Below are positions 22,933 through 35,947 of a stretch of 64,000 nucleotides of DNA, piece after piece. The position numbers and the translations under genes were made by a program. The DNA comes from Rehmannia glutinosa. Lineage: Eukaryota; Streptophyta; Magnoliopsida; Lamiales; Orobanchaceae. Each line of letters begins with the position of its first letter. Position 1 is the stretch's first letter. The stretch is taken from NCBI GenBank assembly GCA_016081115.2, contig JABTTQ020002551.1, positions 1-64,000 of the forward strand, written 5' to 3'. Below the pieces are notes generated by a model, which did not search any database, was not told the origin of the DNA, and saw only the letters and a list, made by a program, of their open reading frames with translations.

Positions 22933-23885
22933 AATACTTATTTTATCCATGAGGGGCGGAGGGTTGGGCAGTGGGGGTGAAGTTTTCTAGTTTAATAAAA
23001 TAATATATGTCTTAAATATGAAACTTTTTTGAATTACTAATCTTTTTTAGAAATTTAGTAAGTCATATATAATGTAAATAATTTTTATTATTCAACTAAT
23101 TTTTTTTGCTAATTTCTCTTTTTTTAATTGTAGTTCTATAGATTATTTATGTAATTATTAAAAATAAAAATATAATATTTAAAGTTGAAAAAACAAAACA
23201 AAAATACAAGAGAAAAGAAATTTGAAAAAATGATTGTTAGAGTCTACATATTTATAGGAATCTGGTTGTTTGAAATATGATATAAAATTATAGTTTTATA
23301 CAATGACTAATAATACTAGATTTGCTAATTATATTTAAATTTTATCGATTTTGCTAATAAGATGATTAAATACTTTTTTTTCAAAATTAAGAATTTTTAA
23401 AAAATTAATGCTACATAGCCAACATGTAAAAGATTGTAGGCAGTTACATGATCCAAAGCTTGAATTTTTCTCATTTAAAAGATTGAATCCAAATTCGAGA
23501 AAAAAGGGCTAAAACTCGAGAAGACTTATTTTTAGGACAAAAGAAATAATTTTGTCGATATAAGACTATAAGAAAAAGCAAGAATTTCAAATGTCTGCAG
23601 TAAACTGGAGAATGAATTTAAAAAAAAAAATAATGAAACGTAAGACGTGCAATCTTCAGCATCTTATAATTTCCGCCTGAAATCTCGTCTCTGTGACTTT
23701 GGTTTACTAGGAAAATTATCATAAGAACCTTGAAGTTACAAAAGGACCAGTAAAAATAAGCTCAACCAAAACATAAAACCACTTACAAAGAGTGGAGGAT
23801 AGCAAATAAATATCCTTGCAAATTTCACACTTTTGATCGATGAGTTATTTCTGTTTTCCATTGGTTTCGAATTATATTCCTTCTT
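22933..23885. other. AT-rich DNA without recognised features
   Basis: No ORF, RNA gene or repeat boundary was recognised between the MITE and the copia A LTR. Confidence 0.6.
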
Positions 23886-24198
23886 TCAAAGCAAACAAGA
23901 CTTTTGAATCATTTGGATGACATCACCGATTGCAAAGATTCCATCTTCACCGAATAGTATAGGATTATTAGCTCATCATTAGTAATGATTAGTTGGTTAC
24001 AAGATGATAGCTTAGATGATGACATTTGTATGGCTTGGATTGTTTTTATGTACTATAAGTACCGGTTTCTCATTACATTGAATCATCCAATGAAATATAC
24101 ATTTTGCACCAGAAATTATTCTTAGTATTGGCTCTGTCATCCTATGTACCTCTGTTGCATTCATTCCTTTGGCAATGGAATGGAATGTGATTTTCTCA
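23886..24198 (+). repeat. 5' LTR of copia A
   Basis: Matches 52126-52436 almost throughout. It starts TCAAAGCAAACAAG (TGAAAG in the 3' copy) and ends ...GATTTTCTCA just before a primer-site-like sequence. Several differences between the copies are CTG versus CCG. A TATA-like ACTATAAG lies near 24052. Confidence 0.85.
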
Positions 24199-24200
24199 CA

Positions 24201-24211
24201 TGGTACCGAGC
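24201..24211 (+). other. Primer-binding site of copia A (degenerate)
   Basis: TGGTACCGAGC, a diverged match to the initiator tRNA-Met complement TGGTATCAGAGC, two bases after the LTR. Confidence 0.6.
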
Positions 24212-24269
24212 AAGTTAATGCCTAGGACTCTAATCCATTTTGACTTTCCATTTTTATTTTCTTTTCTTT

Positions 24270-25229
24270 TCATGGTCGCTCGGGTGGTACGAACTGGGTA
24301 CAACTAATAAACCCATTATTCAACCACAAAGCCAACTTGTCACTTTGTCAAGCTCAATGAGAGCAATTATCTTGTATGGAAGCAAAGAACTGGCCGCCAT
24401 TCGAGGGTATGGCTTAGAAGGTTACCCGATGGTTCATGCCCTATGCCGATGAGTTTACACCAAGTGCCTCTACTACAGAAGCTCCAAAACTAATCCCTCT
24501 TATCTACAATGAAATAGGCAAGATTAATTGTTAGCCTCATGGCTAATGTCTTCTTTATCCGAAAGTATTTTAATCACATAAGTTGGTTTAAATACTTCTA
24601 AAGAAATGCAGGATTGCTTGAAAACCACCTTTGCTAATCAAAATCAAGCCAAGGTCATGCGGTGTAGGTTGCATTTCTGAGACCCCTAAGAAGGGAAATT
24701 TACAGATGAAGGATTATTTGAACAAGATCAAAATCATTTGTGATCTATTGGGTTCTGGCTGGTGAACAATCAATGTAAGGATCAAGACATGTATGTGTTG
24801 AGTGGGCTGGGACATGAGTATAACTCTGTTATGGTTTCAGCTACATCCAGACTTGAACCTTGGAGTTTGAGTGAACTCCATGCTCTATTACATAGTTTTG
24901 AAAACAGATTGGAGACCTTTGAAAGTAGAAGTGTTATTGAGGATGGATCCTTCTCTGTAAATTTTGCACAAAACACTGGTAATAGGAGAGGAGGAGGAAA
25001 TCATAATCCAAGAGGAAGAGGCTATTATCATAACAACAATGGAAGCAACAACAGAGATTCAAGTTTCAATGCAAACAATAGAGGAAGAGACAGGTTTGGT
25101 GGTGCTAGAGGAAGAGGAGGCAGATTTGGAGGAAATAGACCAAGGTGCCAAATCTGTAACTATAACAATCACACTGCAGAGAGATGTTTCTATAGAGATG
25201 ATCTAAATTTCACACCCAACTGGACTTAA
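24270..25229 (+). pseudogene. Copia A gag remnant
   Basis: The N-terminal part is broken but shows LNESNYLVWKQ, the conserved start of copia capsid proteins, near 24350-24385. The readable C-terminal part (24762-25229) has LSGLGHEYNSVM and LSELHALLHSFENRLE. A glycine/arginine/asparagine-rich nucleic-acid-binding region follows. It ends with a zinc knuckle, CQICNYNNHTAERC (CX2CX4HX4C). Gag forms the virus-like particle and binds element RNA. Several frameshifts and stops disrupt the first half. Confidence 0.82.
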
Positions 25230-25285
25230 TTTAGCACACAAAGAAGAAAGAACACAATTATCGGCCAGTACCTTTAGCCACTCAA

Positions 25286-28193
25286 ATGTTAATGTTGCCG
25301 TGTTTCTCATCAAGATGCTTCTCAGGATTTGAATTGGTACTTGACTCGGGTGCCACTAATCATGTGACCTATGATATGGGTAATCTCTATATTGCCGGTG
25401 ACTATCGGGAAATGAGAAGGTCCAAGTTGAAATGGACGAGGCTTGAAATTGCTCATTTTGGTAACTCTATAGTTGTACCACCTGATTCTGATCATCATTC
25501 TAAGCATTCTTTTCTTCTTAAAAATCTTTTGCATGTTCCTCATATAACAAAGAATCTCATTAGTGTTAGTCAATTTGCTCAAGATAATCATGTTTTCTTT
25601 GAATTTCACCCATCTTTTTGTCTTGTGAAGGATCAATGCACAGGGAATGTTCTTCTTCAAGGAGCTCTTAGAAATGGTCTCTACAGCTTTTCACTATCCA
25701 GTTCCAAGTCTTCTGCCTCACAACCATCCTCCAGTCCAACAAATAAACACAGTCCTGGTCCTCTCTCCATCAACTCTGCAGTAGTTAGGGATAGTTTAAG
25801 TTTGGATGTTTGGTAATCTAGACCTGGGCACCCTTCATTTAAGATTGTTAAAAGGGCCCTTCATCGTTGTAATATTCCCTATCTTGATAATGATAATCAG
25901 TCTTTATGTTCTTCATGTCTTTTATCTAAATCTCACAAATTATGTTTTTCCAGTTCTAATTCACATAATTACAAACCTTTTGATCTTATTCATAGTGATT
26001 TGTGGGGACCTTTTCCCCTAAAGTCAGCTTCAGGATACTCTTATTATGTGAGTTTTATTGATGATGCTACTAGATACACTTGGCTTTATCTCTTAAAAGC
26101 TAAATCAGATACTTTCACAGCCTTTGTACATTTTAAAAAATTCATTGAAAATCAGTATCACAAAAATATTAAGATACTGCAGTCTGATGGGGGAGGCGAA
26201 TTCAAATCACTATCTCATTATCTTGCTTCCCATTGCATTCTAGATCACTTTACTTGCCCTTACACACCACAACAAAATGGGCTTGCTGAGAGAAAACACA
26301 GAAATATTGTTGAGGTTGGTCTAGCCTTAATGGTCCACAGCAAAATGCCTAAAAAATACTGGGATGCAGCCTTCACAAGTGCTGCATATTTGATCAACAG
26401 AACCCCTTCTAAACCTCTCCTATTTCAAACACCTTTTGAAGCCTTGACTGGTCATAAGCCTCATCTCCTTCATCTTAGATCTTTGGTTGCATGTGTTATC
26501 CTTATCTAAGGCCATATAGTAAACACAAACTTGAGCACAGGAGTCAACCTTCAGTTTTTCTTGGTTACAGTTGTCAGCACAAAGGATATAAGGTTCTCTT
26601 GCCTAACAACAATGTTATTATTACGAGGCATTTTGTTTTTGATGAAATTCCCTTTTCATACTGAAAGCAAACAAGGTGATCAAACTCATGATCTTGCTGA
26701 CTTACATACCACCACTACCTTTCCAAATTCCCAAATACCTCTTGTTCAATCCTCTTTTCCTCATAATCCTGATGATAGTGATTCTTCAGCTAATAACACC
26801 CTTGTAGTCTCTCCTCATCAAAGACACTTCTATGGACTCTTCCAGTTCTAACACTCCTCATTCTTCCACCATTCTCATCTATTACTCAGTAGAAGAGGGT
26901 GGTCAATTATATGTGCATTTACCAATAAAAGCTAATGATCAAACTAATTCTATTTCTACTAATGAACCTTTTGATCTGTTCTAGTGATGTTGCAGAGTAA
27001 TACAGTTCTCATCATATGATCACTCGTTCCAAAGTTGGTGTATATAAGCCCAAGATCTTCACATCTCGATTACTTGAAGAACCATAGTCCATCCATGAGG
27101 CATTATCCAAACCAGAATGGAAACATGCTATGACACAAGAGTATGATGCTCTTATTAAGAATCAGACCTGGACTCTATGTTCCCTGCCTAGCAACAAACA
27201 TGTGATTGGTTGTCGATGGGTATTTAAGACTAGATGCAATGTTGATGGGAGTCTTGCTAAATACCAAGCTAGATTAGTAGTAAAGGGGTACACTCAATCT
27301 TTGGAGTTTGATTATACTTTCAGTCCTGTGGTCAAACCAGCTACTATTCGAATTGTGCTGGGTATTGCTCTATCCCAAGCTTGGCACATTAGACAGCTAG
27401 ATGTTGCTAATGCCTTTTTAAAAGGTGAACTTGATACAGCATTTTATATGGAACAGCCTCCTGGCTTTTATTCAGCCTCTCTTGTGTGTAAGTTGAAGAA
27501 ATCCCTTTATGGCCTTAAACAGGCATCCAGGGCATGGACAAACAAATTTTCCAGTGTTCTCCTTCAGTTGGGCTTCTCTGCTGCAAAGCCTGATAATTCT
27601 TCATAAAACAGACACACTAAGGGATCTTACATACTTGTTCTAGCCTATGTAGATGATATTGTGATTACAGGGAGCCAAGAAACTGGAATTCAGGCTGTGA
27701 TAGATGAGATGCATAAGTTCTTTTCTCTCAAAGACTTGGAGCAGCTGAATTAGTTCCTTAGAGTTGAGATCACACACAAACCAGATGGCTTATTCCTTAG
27801 TCAGAAGAAGTATGTGATGGATTTATTAGTCAAAGCAGGGATGAAAGATGCTAAGGGACTTGCTACACCTATGGTGAGCTCTCATTTTTAACAAAATTTG
27901 ATGGCAATCCTGTTTCTGATGGCAAGTTGTACAGGAGTATTGTTGGTGGTTTGTAATATGCTACACTTACAAGATTTGAGATCAGTTTTAATGTTAACCG
28001 TGTGAGCCAATTCATGCAAAATCCATTGGACAAGCACTGGAAGGCTGTAAAAAGGATCTTAAGGTATTTGGCTGAAACTTTAGATTGTAGTTTAAATTTC
28101 ACAGCATTCTCCTCACTTCATCTTCAAGCATTTGCTGATGCTGATTGGGCTTCAGATCTTGATGACAGAAAAAGCACCTCAGGATATTGTGTA
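25286..28193 (+). pseudogene. Copia A pol, first part (protease, integrase, RT, start of RNase H)
   Basis: Protease: LVLDSGATNHVT near 25340. Integrase: DLWGPFPLKSASGYSYYVSF and FIDDATRYTW near 26000-26080 (first Asp), LQSDGGGEF near 26180 (second Asp) and QQNGLAERKHR near 26275 (Glu), so the DDE triad is intact. RT: CRWVFKTRCNVDGS, RQLDVANAFLKGELD and LYGLKQASRAW at 27130-27606, then YVDDIVITGS after an in-frame stop. RNase H begins near 28000 with RILRYLAETLD and ADADWASDLDDRKSTSGYC. The frame is cut at 28193 by copia B. At least four frameshifts or stops occur in addition. Confidence 0.9.
28189..28193. repeat. Target site of copia B, left copy (GTGTA)
   Basis: GTGTA before the LTR start TGTTGGG pairs with ATGTA at 51709-51713, four of five bases. 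The copia A reading frame resumes correctly across one copy. Confidence 0.7.
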
Positions 28194-29765
28194 TGTTGGG
28201 TAATTATTGTATAAATTTTGATGAATGCCATGTAAAACTTAGACTAAAAAGTTGGCACCCCATTTTCCTTGTAATTTGTATTGTAATAGATAGGGCTGTA
28301 AGAGCTGAGTCAAGTCAGCTATGCCTGGATATGCAAGAAGTCAATCAAGACTAGAATGAAGACTCATTTGTGAAGCAAACAGTGTGGCAAGTGTGGCAAG
28401 AAGTCAAGAACTCGATGAAGGAGTATCGGTGGGATACGGTGTGAGAGAAGTATCATCAAGTCAACTCAAGAAGCCAAGTCTCAAGTTGAAGTGACATACG
28501 AGTTATCCATTGATTGGAAACTGAATCAAGCCACCTGGGGAAGTTAGAAAAGCGCAAATCAAGTCAAGACAATCGAAAAGAATCCGTTACGTAAGTCAAG
28601 AAAGTTACTTAAATAAGTAATACTTCCATGCTCCAATGTCTTAAAGTGCTCATCCCTTAAACGCAAAAGGAATAAACTAATGGGAAGCATCGCACTGTCG
28701 ACTCAAAAGTCAAGATTCATTTAATACGAGGAAAGGTCAATTTCAATGACTGCAACAAGACAAGCCAACGACCACTAGTGTCTTTTGAAAATCAGCATAT
28801 CTCTTCAACGGGCAGATTTTTGAAAGAGCACTATAAAGGCTGAGGAATTATCTTGAGAAAGGTTTCGAAGGTTACCAAGAAAAATGACGAACATTGAAAC
28901 AAATATTCAAACTGTAACCTGAAAAATTCTCAAGTTATTCAAGCATAATCCTCAAGCCTAAATTTCGAAGGAAATCAATCCAACACTAACCTGTGAAGGA
29001 GAGACAACTTCAACTGTTGAAGAGGAAATATTTGAAGAATCAAAAACGGGTCTACATTCCAAGAAGAATTGTAGAAAGGTTCAAGGTCGAACCAATCTCA
29101 AGTTATTGGAGGGCTTTGTGGTCAAATCCAAGAAGCTTGAGTAAGTGAGCTGTAGTAGCAAGACATCTGCCCTGTGAAGAAGCTGAGTTGTACGAGAAGG
29201 CGGTTTGTGTGACCAAGGCATCTCCGTGATCGAGTCCCAAAGGATCAAGTCATTTGTGTGATCAAGACTTGCATCCGGACCGATAACCACTTTGTACTTT
29301 GTTCAATACTTAGTGGATTCCTCCAGGAGTTGGAGAACAGAGGATTAGAAGAATTACCCCATCTTCGAACCTCTATAAAAATTATTGTGTCATTTACATT
29401 TCAGCATTTTATTTCTGTATATTACTTTATATCTGCTGACAAATTGCTATCCAATTGATAATCAACAAAGTGCTAAAACCAAGTGGTAAAACAAACTTAA
29501 ACCAAATTCAAGGGTGTTAAGTCTTCCGCTGAAAATCTTATCACAGTCGAATTAAGTATTAGACTAAGCAGCTGAGTTATTCTATCAACAGCTCAGTCGA
29601 GTCTGTTGAGTGGCTAACTCTGCTGGTTAACTAACTTAGTTGTCCATCAAGGACTTAGCTGTGAAATTAACTCTGAACAATTTTAAAAGGACTACATCGA
29701 AAAAGTTGGTAAGGTTTATTCAACCCCCCTTCTAAACCTTACACTCACACCCCTTGGGACCTACA
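28194..29765 (+). repeat. 5' LTR of copia B
   Basis: Starts TGTTGGGTAATTATTG and ends CCCTTGGGACCTACA two bases before the primer site. It aligns with the 3' LTR from 42444 and, inverted, with the solo LTR at 37118-38679, whose perfect TSD confirms both boundaries. Length 1572 bp. Confidence 0.93.
28832..28839 (+). promoter_or_regulatory. TATA box of the copia B 5' LTR
   Basis: TATAAAGG in a CACTATAAAGGCTGAGG context. The inverted solo LTR keeps a TATAAAAGG-type version, whereas the 3' LTR reads CACTCTAAAGG at the same place. Confidence 0.55.
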
Positions 29766-29767
29766 AG

Positions 29768-29779
29768 TGGTATCAGAGC
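29768..29779 (+). other. Primer-binding site of copia B
   Basis: TGGTATCAGAGC, the exact complement of the initiator tRNA-Met 3' end used by most plant copia elements, two bases after the LTR. Confidence 0.92.
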
Positions 29780-29892
29780 AGTTGGTTCATTGAGCCTTCC
29801 GCACTGGTTACTGAACTAGATCTCCGATTTTTCAAAGAAGTTTTTAACACTTGCTCATTCAAAAACTCTTTTCATTCAGCAAAGTTATTATC

Positions 29893-30945
29893 ATGGAAGC
29901 AAATTTGACACGCATTCCTATGTTTACCATTGAAAAATTTGATGACGGAAAATACGTATGTGCTCATCTATCGCCTTTACATGATGAGATATGGATAGTG
30001 ATAGAGGATGGGCCACCGCAAATATTGAAGGTGAACACGTTTGTAAGGGAGAGAAGTCTGATTTGAAGGAGGAAGAGGTTGTTGCTCCTAGACCACGGCT
30101 ATGGTTGAAAACCAAGAGTGAATGGACAAATGATGATAGAAAGAGATACAACCTCGGATAATGTGGCCAAGGATATACTTTACAAGACTTTGGACAAAGC
30201 CATGTTCAACAAAGTCAAATCGTGCAAGACATCTAAAGAAATTTGGGATAAATTGACTTTATTATGTGAAGGATATGAGCAAATTAAAGAAAATAAGCTA
30301 TCTGTTGCTGTACAAAAATTTGAAAATTTTAAAATGCTTACAGGTGAAACTTTGGATCAGCTAGATGCTCGATTCACTGAGATTACCAATGAATTATCTG
30401 CACTTGGGAAAGAATATACACAGAAGGAAATGTGTATGAAGATTCTAAGAAGCCTCTCAGCTGAATGGGAAATAAAGGTGATGGCCTTGAGACATTCAAT
30501 GAACCTCACCACAACATCCAACCATGAGCTATTCCCAGACCTCAGGGCCTATGAGTTTGAACTGAGAAGAAAAGATCAAGAAGAAACAGCTATACCCAAG
30601 ACATCTGCACTCATAGTCAAGGACGGAAAGAGAGCTGAGGTCAAAGAAGTCATTAACCAGGAGGAGATTGCCTTGATGGTTAAAAGATTCAACAAGTTCT
30701 TCAACAAGAACTATAAAAGAAACAAGGGTGAATCCTCCAGGAGACATTCAGCTCCCTCCAAGTCAAGGGAAGATAGACCACCAAAAAGAGCTGAACATCA
30801 AAAAGTCGAATATCAAAGAGATGACAACCCAATAAATGAAAGAGCTGATCAAAAAGTAGAGAACCTGTGTTGGAATTGCAGACAACCAGGACACTATGCC
30901 ATTGACTGTCCATATCCTGTAGTCAACAAATACAGGAATGAATAA
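29893..30945 (+). pseudogene. Copia B gag
   Basis: ATG at 29893 starts MEANLTRIPMFTIEKFDDGK, then HDEIWIVIEDGPP, like the SIRE capsid start. One frameshift near 30040-30060 separates this from a long block to 30945. That block contains SKEIWDKLTLLCEGYEQIKE, ENFKMLTGETLDQLDARFTE and ILRSLSAEWEIKVMAL (UBN2-type gag domain), a basic linker and a zinc knuckle, CWNCRQPGHYAIDC. A stop at 30943-30945 precedes the linker to pol. Gag builds the particle. With a single frame lesion this is one of the better preserved ORFs in the window. Confidence 0.9.
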
Positions 30946-33900
30946 GAGAGAAAAGTCTTCAGAGAAATAAGACAAGAAAAGAAAAAGGCTATGTTGGCTG
31001 CTGAGACTGATGAGACAGCTAAGTCAAAAGATACAATAGACTCTAAGAGTAGTGAAGCTGACTACTCAAGTGACTCTGAAGAAGAAGCTCTAATCTGTCT
31101 GATGGCTAAAGAACAAGACCAACCTGACCAAGAAGATGAGGTACACTCTAACTCATCTCACTCAGATTCTAGTGATAGTGATTGTGACACACACACACTT
31201 CATCACCCACTGATCTTTATGATTCATTAGGCAAAATGATGAAAGACTTTGAGCACATTAAATCCTCACACACTACTAAATGAGGAAAACAGCTAGCTCA
31301 AAAGCCAAAAATCACAGCTAACTAAGGAGCTGAGTACTCTAAGTCACATAGCTAATGAGAACAAAGAGCCGAAAGTCGAAAAATGCTAAATTAATAAAGC
31401 AGAGACAATTTGTTATAGAAAAGAGGGAAAATGATCTCAAAAATGTGATTGCTTCATTCACTAAGCATCTAAATCATTGGATGACCTTATTATGAGCCAA
31501 AGAGAATGTGGAGGTAAGACATGCTTAGGATTTAATTCCTCTATGCTAAGTCAAGCTCCCAAAGTGATTTTGGAAAAAGGATCTTCAAGCAATGAAGCTT
31601 CTCAAAAACCCAAAACCCCAAATATCACACACAGATTCATTCCAAAGCACAATCACAAACAAACTGGCCTTGGTTATAAAGGATAAGGAAAACAGCCAGT
31701 TGAGTGTGTTGAGAGGACAGCTGAGAAGAAATCCAGCAGAGTTCCTCAGCAAACTCCAAATAGGAAGTACTCTGTGAAGAAGAAACGGAGCTGCAAAAAA
31801 TCCCTAAAGTTCTATAAAAGGAGCACATATGATGGGAATGGTAGAAACTACCCAAGTCAAGCTGATTGGAACAATATGAAATATCAGCAAAGATCTATGG
31901 AATATATGCCTAATTTACAAAGGCCTAGAACTCAGCAAGGGTCATTCCAAAGGTAAAAGAGCTATCATCAGCACACATATACACCCAAGCACTACACTTA
32001 AAGATATCACAACTACCCAAAGAAGGCAATTGCTAAAACACACACACATGCATACAGACAAAAGAGACAGTTGTATGAACCTAAGGCCCCCAAGCAATTT
32101 GCCAAAGTGAATTATAATTATGGCACGGATAGATGGCACCCTCTTAGAGTCAAATCATTTGGCTATAGGTTGGTTGGATCATCTTACAATACTAACCCCT
32201 CAGACCTGAGACAAGTATGGGTACCTAAAATCGATTTCCTTGATTGCGGGTTCAAGGAAAGTGAGTGCCAAGGAACCTGGTACATGGATAGTGGATGTTC
32301 CGGACACATGACAGAAACAAGAAAAATCTATCAAAATTCAAGGAGATTAGAGGTGCAAAAGTCATATTTGGAGGAAATGAAGCTCAGGGAAATAAGAGGC
32401 ATCGGTTCAATCAAGAAAAATGAATTAGAAATCACGGATGTTGAATATGTTGAAGGCCTCAACTTCAACCTATTAAGCATCACCAACTCGTGATAAGGGC
32501 TATAATGTTGGATTCAATATGGGAGTGTGCCAAATGAAAGACACTGAATCAAATGAAATTGTGCTGCCAGGATCCAGACAAAAGAACATGTATGTGGTAG
32601 ATTGGTCAACTACAACACTAAGCACTTGTTCCGGGCAAAACGCATACCGAATCAAGTTGGATGTGGCACAAAAAGCTGAGTCACCTGAATTTCAAGACAA
32701 TTAACAAGCTTGCAAGGAGTAATCTTGTAAAAGGACTCCCAGACTCAATGTACAAGAAGGAAAGTGTTTGTGATGCATGCCAAATGGGAAAGCATATCAA
32801 ATCATCATTTAAAGAGAAGTCATGTCCATCTTCAACAAGAATATTGCATCTGTCGCATATGGATTTATTTGGTCCAGTTGAGCCAGCTATCATAAGTGGA
32901 AAGAAATACACCTTGGTGGTGGTAGATGATTATTCAAGATATACATGGACAATTTTCATGTGTAAAAAGAAAGAAACCTTGCAGAAGCTACCATAGCTGA
33001 TGAAGAGAATTCAAAATGAGAAGAGTCAAACCATTATAAAGATAAGATCTGACAGAGGAATTGAGTTTGTCAATGGGATAATAACTCAGTATTGTGTTGA
33101 AAATGGTATTGCTCACGAATTATCTGCAGCAAGAACTCCACAGCAGAATGGAGTAGCTGAAAGAAGAAACATAACCCTCAAGGAAGTTGCAAGGACCATG
33201 TTAGCTGAAGCAGGGCTGCCTAAAAGATTTTGTGCTGAAGCTATAAACATTGTATGCTATACTCAAAATAGATGCATGATAAATAGACAGCTGACAAAGA
33301 CTCCCTATGAGATTTGGACAGGGAGAAAGCCAATTGTTGCATATTTTAAAATATTTGGATGTAAATGCTTCATTCACAACAATGGAAAAGATAATCTAAA
33401 GGCTTTTGATGCTAAAGCTGATGAAGGTATCTTCTTGGGATACTCAGCTGAGAGCAAAGCCTATAGAGTGCTGAACAAAAGGACTATGGTCACAGAAGAG
33501 TCTATCCATGTGGTTTTTGATGAACCTAATATAAATGGAGAAGACATTGAAGAGTTAGCTGATAAGCTAAATCTGCCAACTATGCAGAAGAGTCCCTATG
33601 TTGAAGCTGAAGCTGGAGCAATAAACTAAGATGAAGATGAAATAGCTGAATCTCAAAGACAACTGGAGAATCTGCAGCTAAGTGATGATGAGAGAGCTGC
33701 TCAAGATAACACAGTGCAAGACGGCCGAACCAGCCTAACCTACTCCAACCTGATGTGGGATGCCTGAGAGACCATCCACCAGAGCTAGTCATTGGAGATA
33801 TAAGAGATGGTGTAAGAACAGGATCCAGAGCTCAACAAGAAGCAACGTTAACTTGTTTTATCTTTCAAATAGAGCCAAAAGATGTGTCTCAAGCATTGGA

Positions 33901-35392
33901 TGATACACATTGGATTCAAGCCATGCAAGAAGAGTTGAATCAGTTTGAAAGAAATAAAGTATGGGAATTGGTTCAAAGACCAACCCATCAAAATGTTACT
34001 GGCACAAAATGGGTATTCAGAAACAAAATGAATGAGGAAGGTTCAGTGGTAAGAAACAAAGCAAGATTGGTTAGGGTATTGCCAAGAAGAAGGGATAGAT
34101 TTTGATCAAACATTTGCTCATGTTGCAAGATTAGAACAATAAGGATGTTTCTTGCCTATGCTGCTCACAAGAACTTCATTGTATATCAAATGGATGTGAA
34201 AAGTGCATTCCTAAATGGTTGTTGGAAGAAGAAGTATATGTTGAACAACCTCCAGATTTGAGCAGAAATGTCTTGAAGATAAGGTGTACAAACTCAAGAA
34301 AGCTCTATATGGACTGAAGCAGGCACCAAGAGCTTGGTATGATACACTATCACAATTTCTGACTGAGAATGGATTCACAAAAGGCAAGGTGGATAAAACA
34401 CTCTTGAGTAATTCAAGATGGAAAAGAGTATCGCTTGTTCAAATATATGTGGATGACATCATTTTTGGATCCACAAACAAAGAGTTGTGTGACAAATTCT
34501 CAAACCCCATGCAAGGCAAATTTGAAATGAGCATGATGGGAGAACTGACATTCTTTCTAGGACTTCAAGTAAAACAGCTGAAGGATGGAACCTTCATAAG
34601 TTAGACAAAGTATACCGGAGATTTAATGAAGAAATTTGGCATGGAAGAGAAGTCTTCTGTGAAAATACCAATGAATACATCAGTCAAAATGGACATGGAT
34701 GCAGATGGCAAGCCTGTAGATCAAACCAGATACAGAGCACTTATTGGATCACCGCTTCTATCTCACAAAGAAAAGCAGGCGGACATCACCTTTGGCAAAG
34801 AGGTGTATGTGCAAGATTCCAATCGCTCCAAAATAAAGTCACATGACTGCAGCCAAGAGAATCTTAAGATACTTGAAGGGAAGCCAAGAAGTTGGTCTGT
34901 GGTATCCAAAGGATGGTGGATTTAAGCTAATTGGTTACTCAGACTCTGACTATGCTGGATGTAGAGTTGACATAAAGAGTACTTCAGGTACATGTCAAAA
35001 GCTTGGAAATAGGTTAATTTCCTGGTTTAGCAAGAAGCAAAATTCAATAGCCACATCCACAAAGCAGAGTACATATTGCGGGCAATTTGTTGTGCCCAAG
35101 TGTTATGGATGAGACAAAGAATTTGAGAGATTATGAAGTTGAAGAAAAGGAAATTCCAATTATGTGTGATAATACAAGTGCTATTGCAATCACTCAAAAT
35201 CCTGTGTCGCATTCTAGAACAAAGCACATTGATGTCAGATATCATTTCATAAGAGACCATGTTGAAAAGAAGGACATCACCTTGGAATACATCTCAACCG
35301 ATAAACAGATTATCGACATATTCACAAAGCCATTATGTGAATCAAGATTTAAAGAACTCAAGCATGAGTTAGGGTTAATTGAGCTGAGTTGA
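30946..35392 (+). pseudogene. Copia B pol (protease, integrase, RT, RNase H)
   Basis: After gag comes an acidic serine-rich linker (31000-31200) and a badly broken stretch. Protease: WYMDSGCSGHMTE near 32280. Integrase: zinc domain H..H..CDAC near 32670-32790, HMDLFGPV near 32860 (first Asp), IRSDRGIEF near 33045 (second Asp) and PQQNGVAERRN near 33140 (Glu). RT: WVFRNKMNEEGS near 34010, YGLKQAPRAWYD near 34310, YVDDIIFGS near 34450. RNase H: YSDSDYAG near 34940 and TKHIDVRYHFIRDHVEKK near 35220. The end is KHELGLIELS with the stop at 35390-35392. About eight frameshifts or stops, so it is inactive as written. Confidence 0.9.
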
Positions 35393-35947
35393 CACTCAGA
35401 AGACTCAAGGAAAAGAGATGGAACGTGAAAAGATGGAAATAGAGCGGAGCTCTTGAATTAGCTAAGTGAATCAGCTGTATTGGAAAGTCAGTTGTATCGA
35501 GTTAGCTGACAGCTGAGTCACTATGTGAATAGAGAGAAGAAGAGTAGAATCAGCTAAGAAGTAAGCTGAGTCATTTATGAGCAAAATGACAAAAACGCAA
35601 ATGCGTTTTTAATAAGCGGGAATATTTTTAAGAATGACGTCAAAGATAATTATGACGTATGATCCAAAAGTCGCACACCAAGCTTATGATTGGATATAAA
35701 TGCTGTCGCATTAAATTCTAGAAATTAAATGCTAATCAGCGTGCTAAATCTGAGCCGTTGATCTCGATCAAATTTCAAAAACCGTATGCACGTCCTTTCA
35801 TAACCCCCATATATACCATTTCGTCTGTCTTCTCTCTCACATTACTCAAACTGTTCATCTCTCCAAAAGCAAATAAAGCATTTTTCTCTCAAAATCCTAC
35901 AAATCCTCAAAGCAAATTTCTAAGGTTTCGTTCGGTAAAACTCAAGA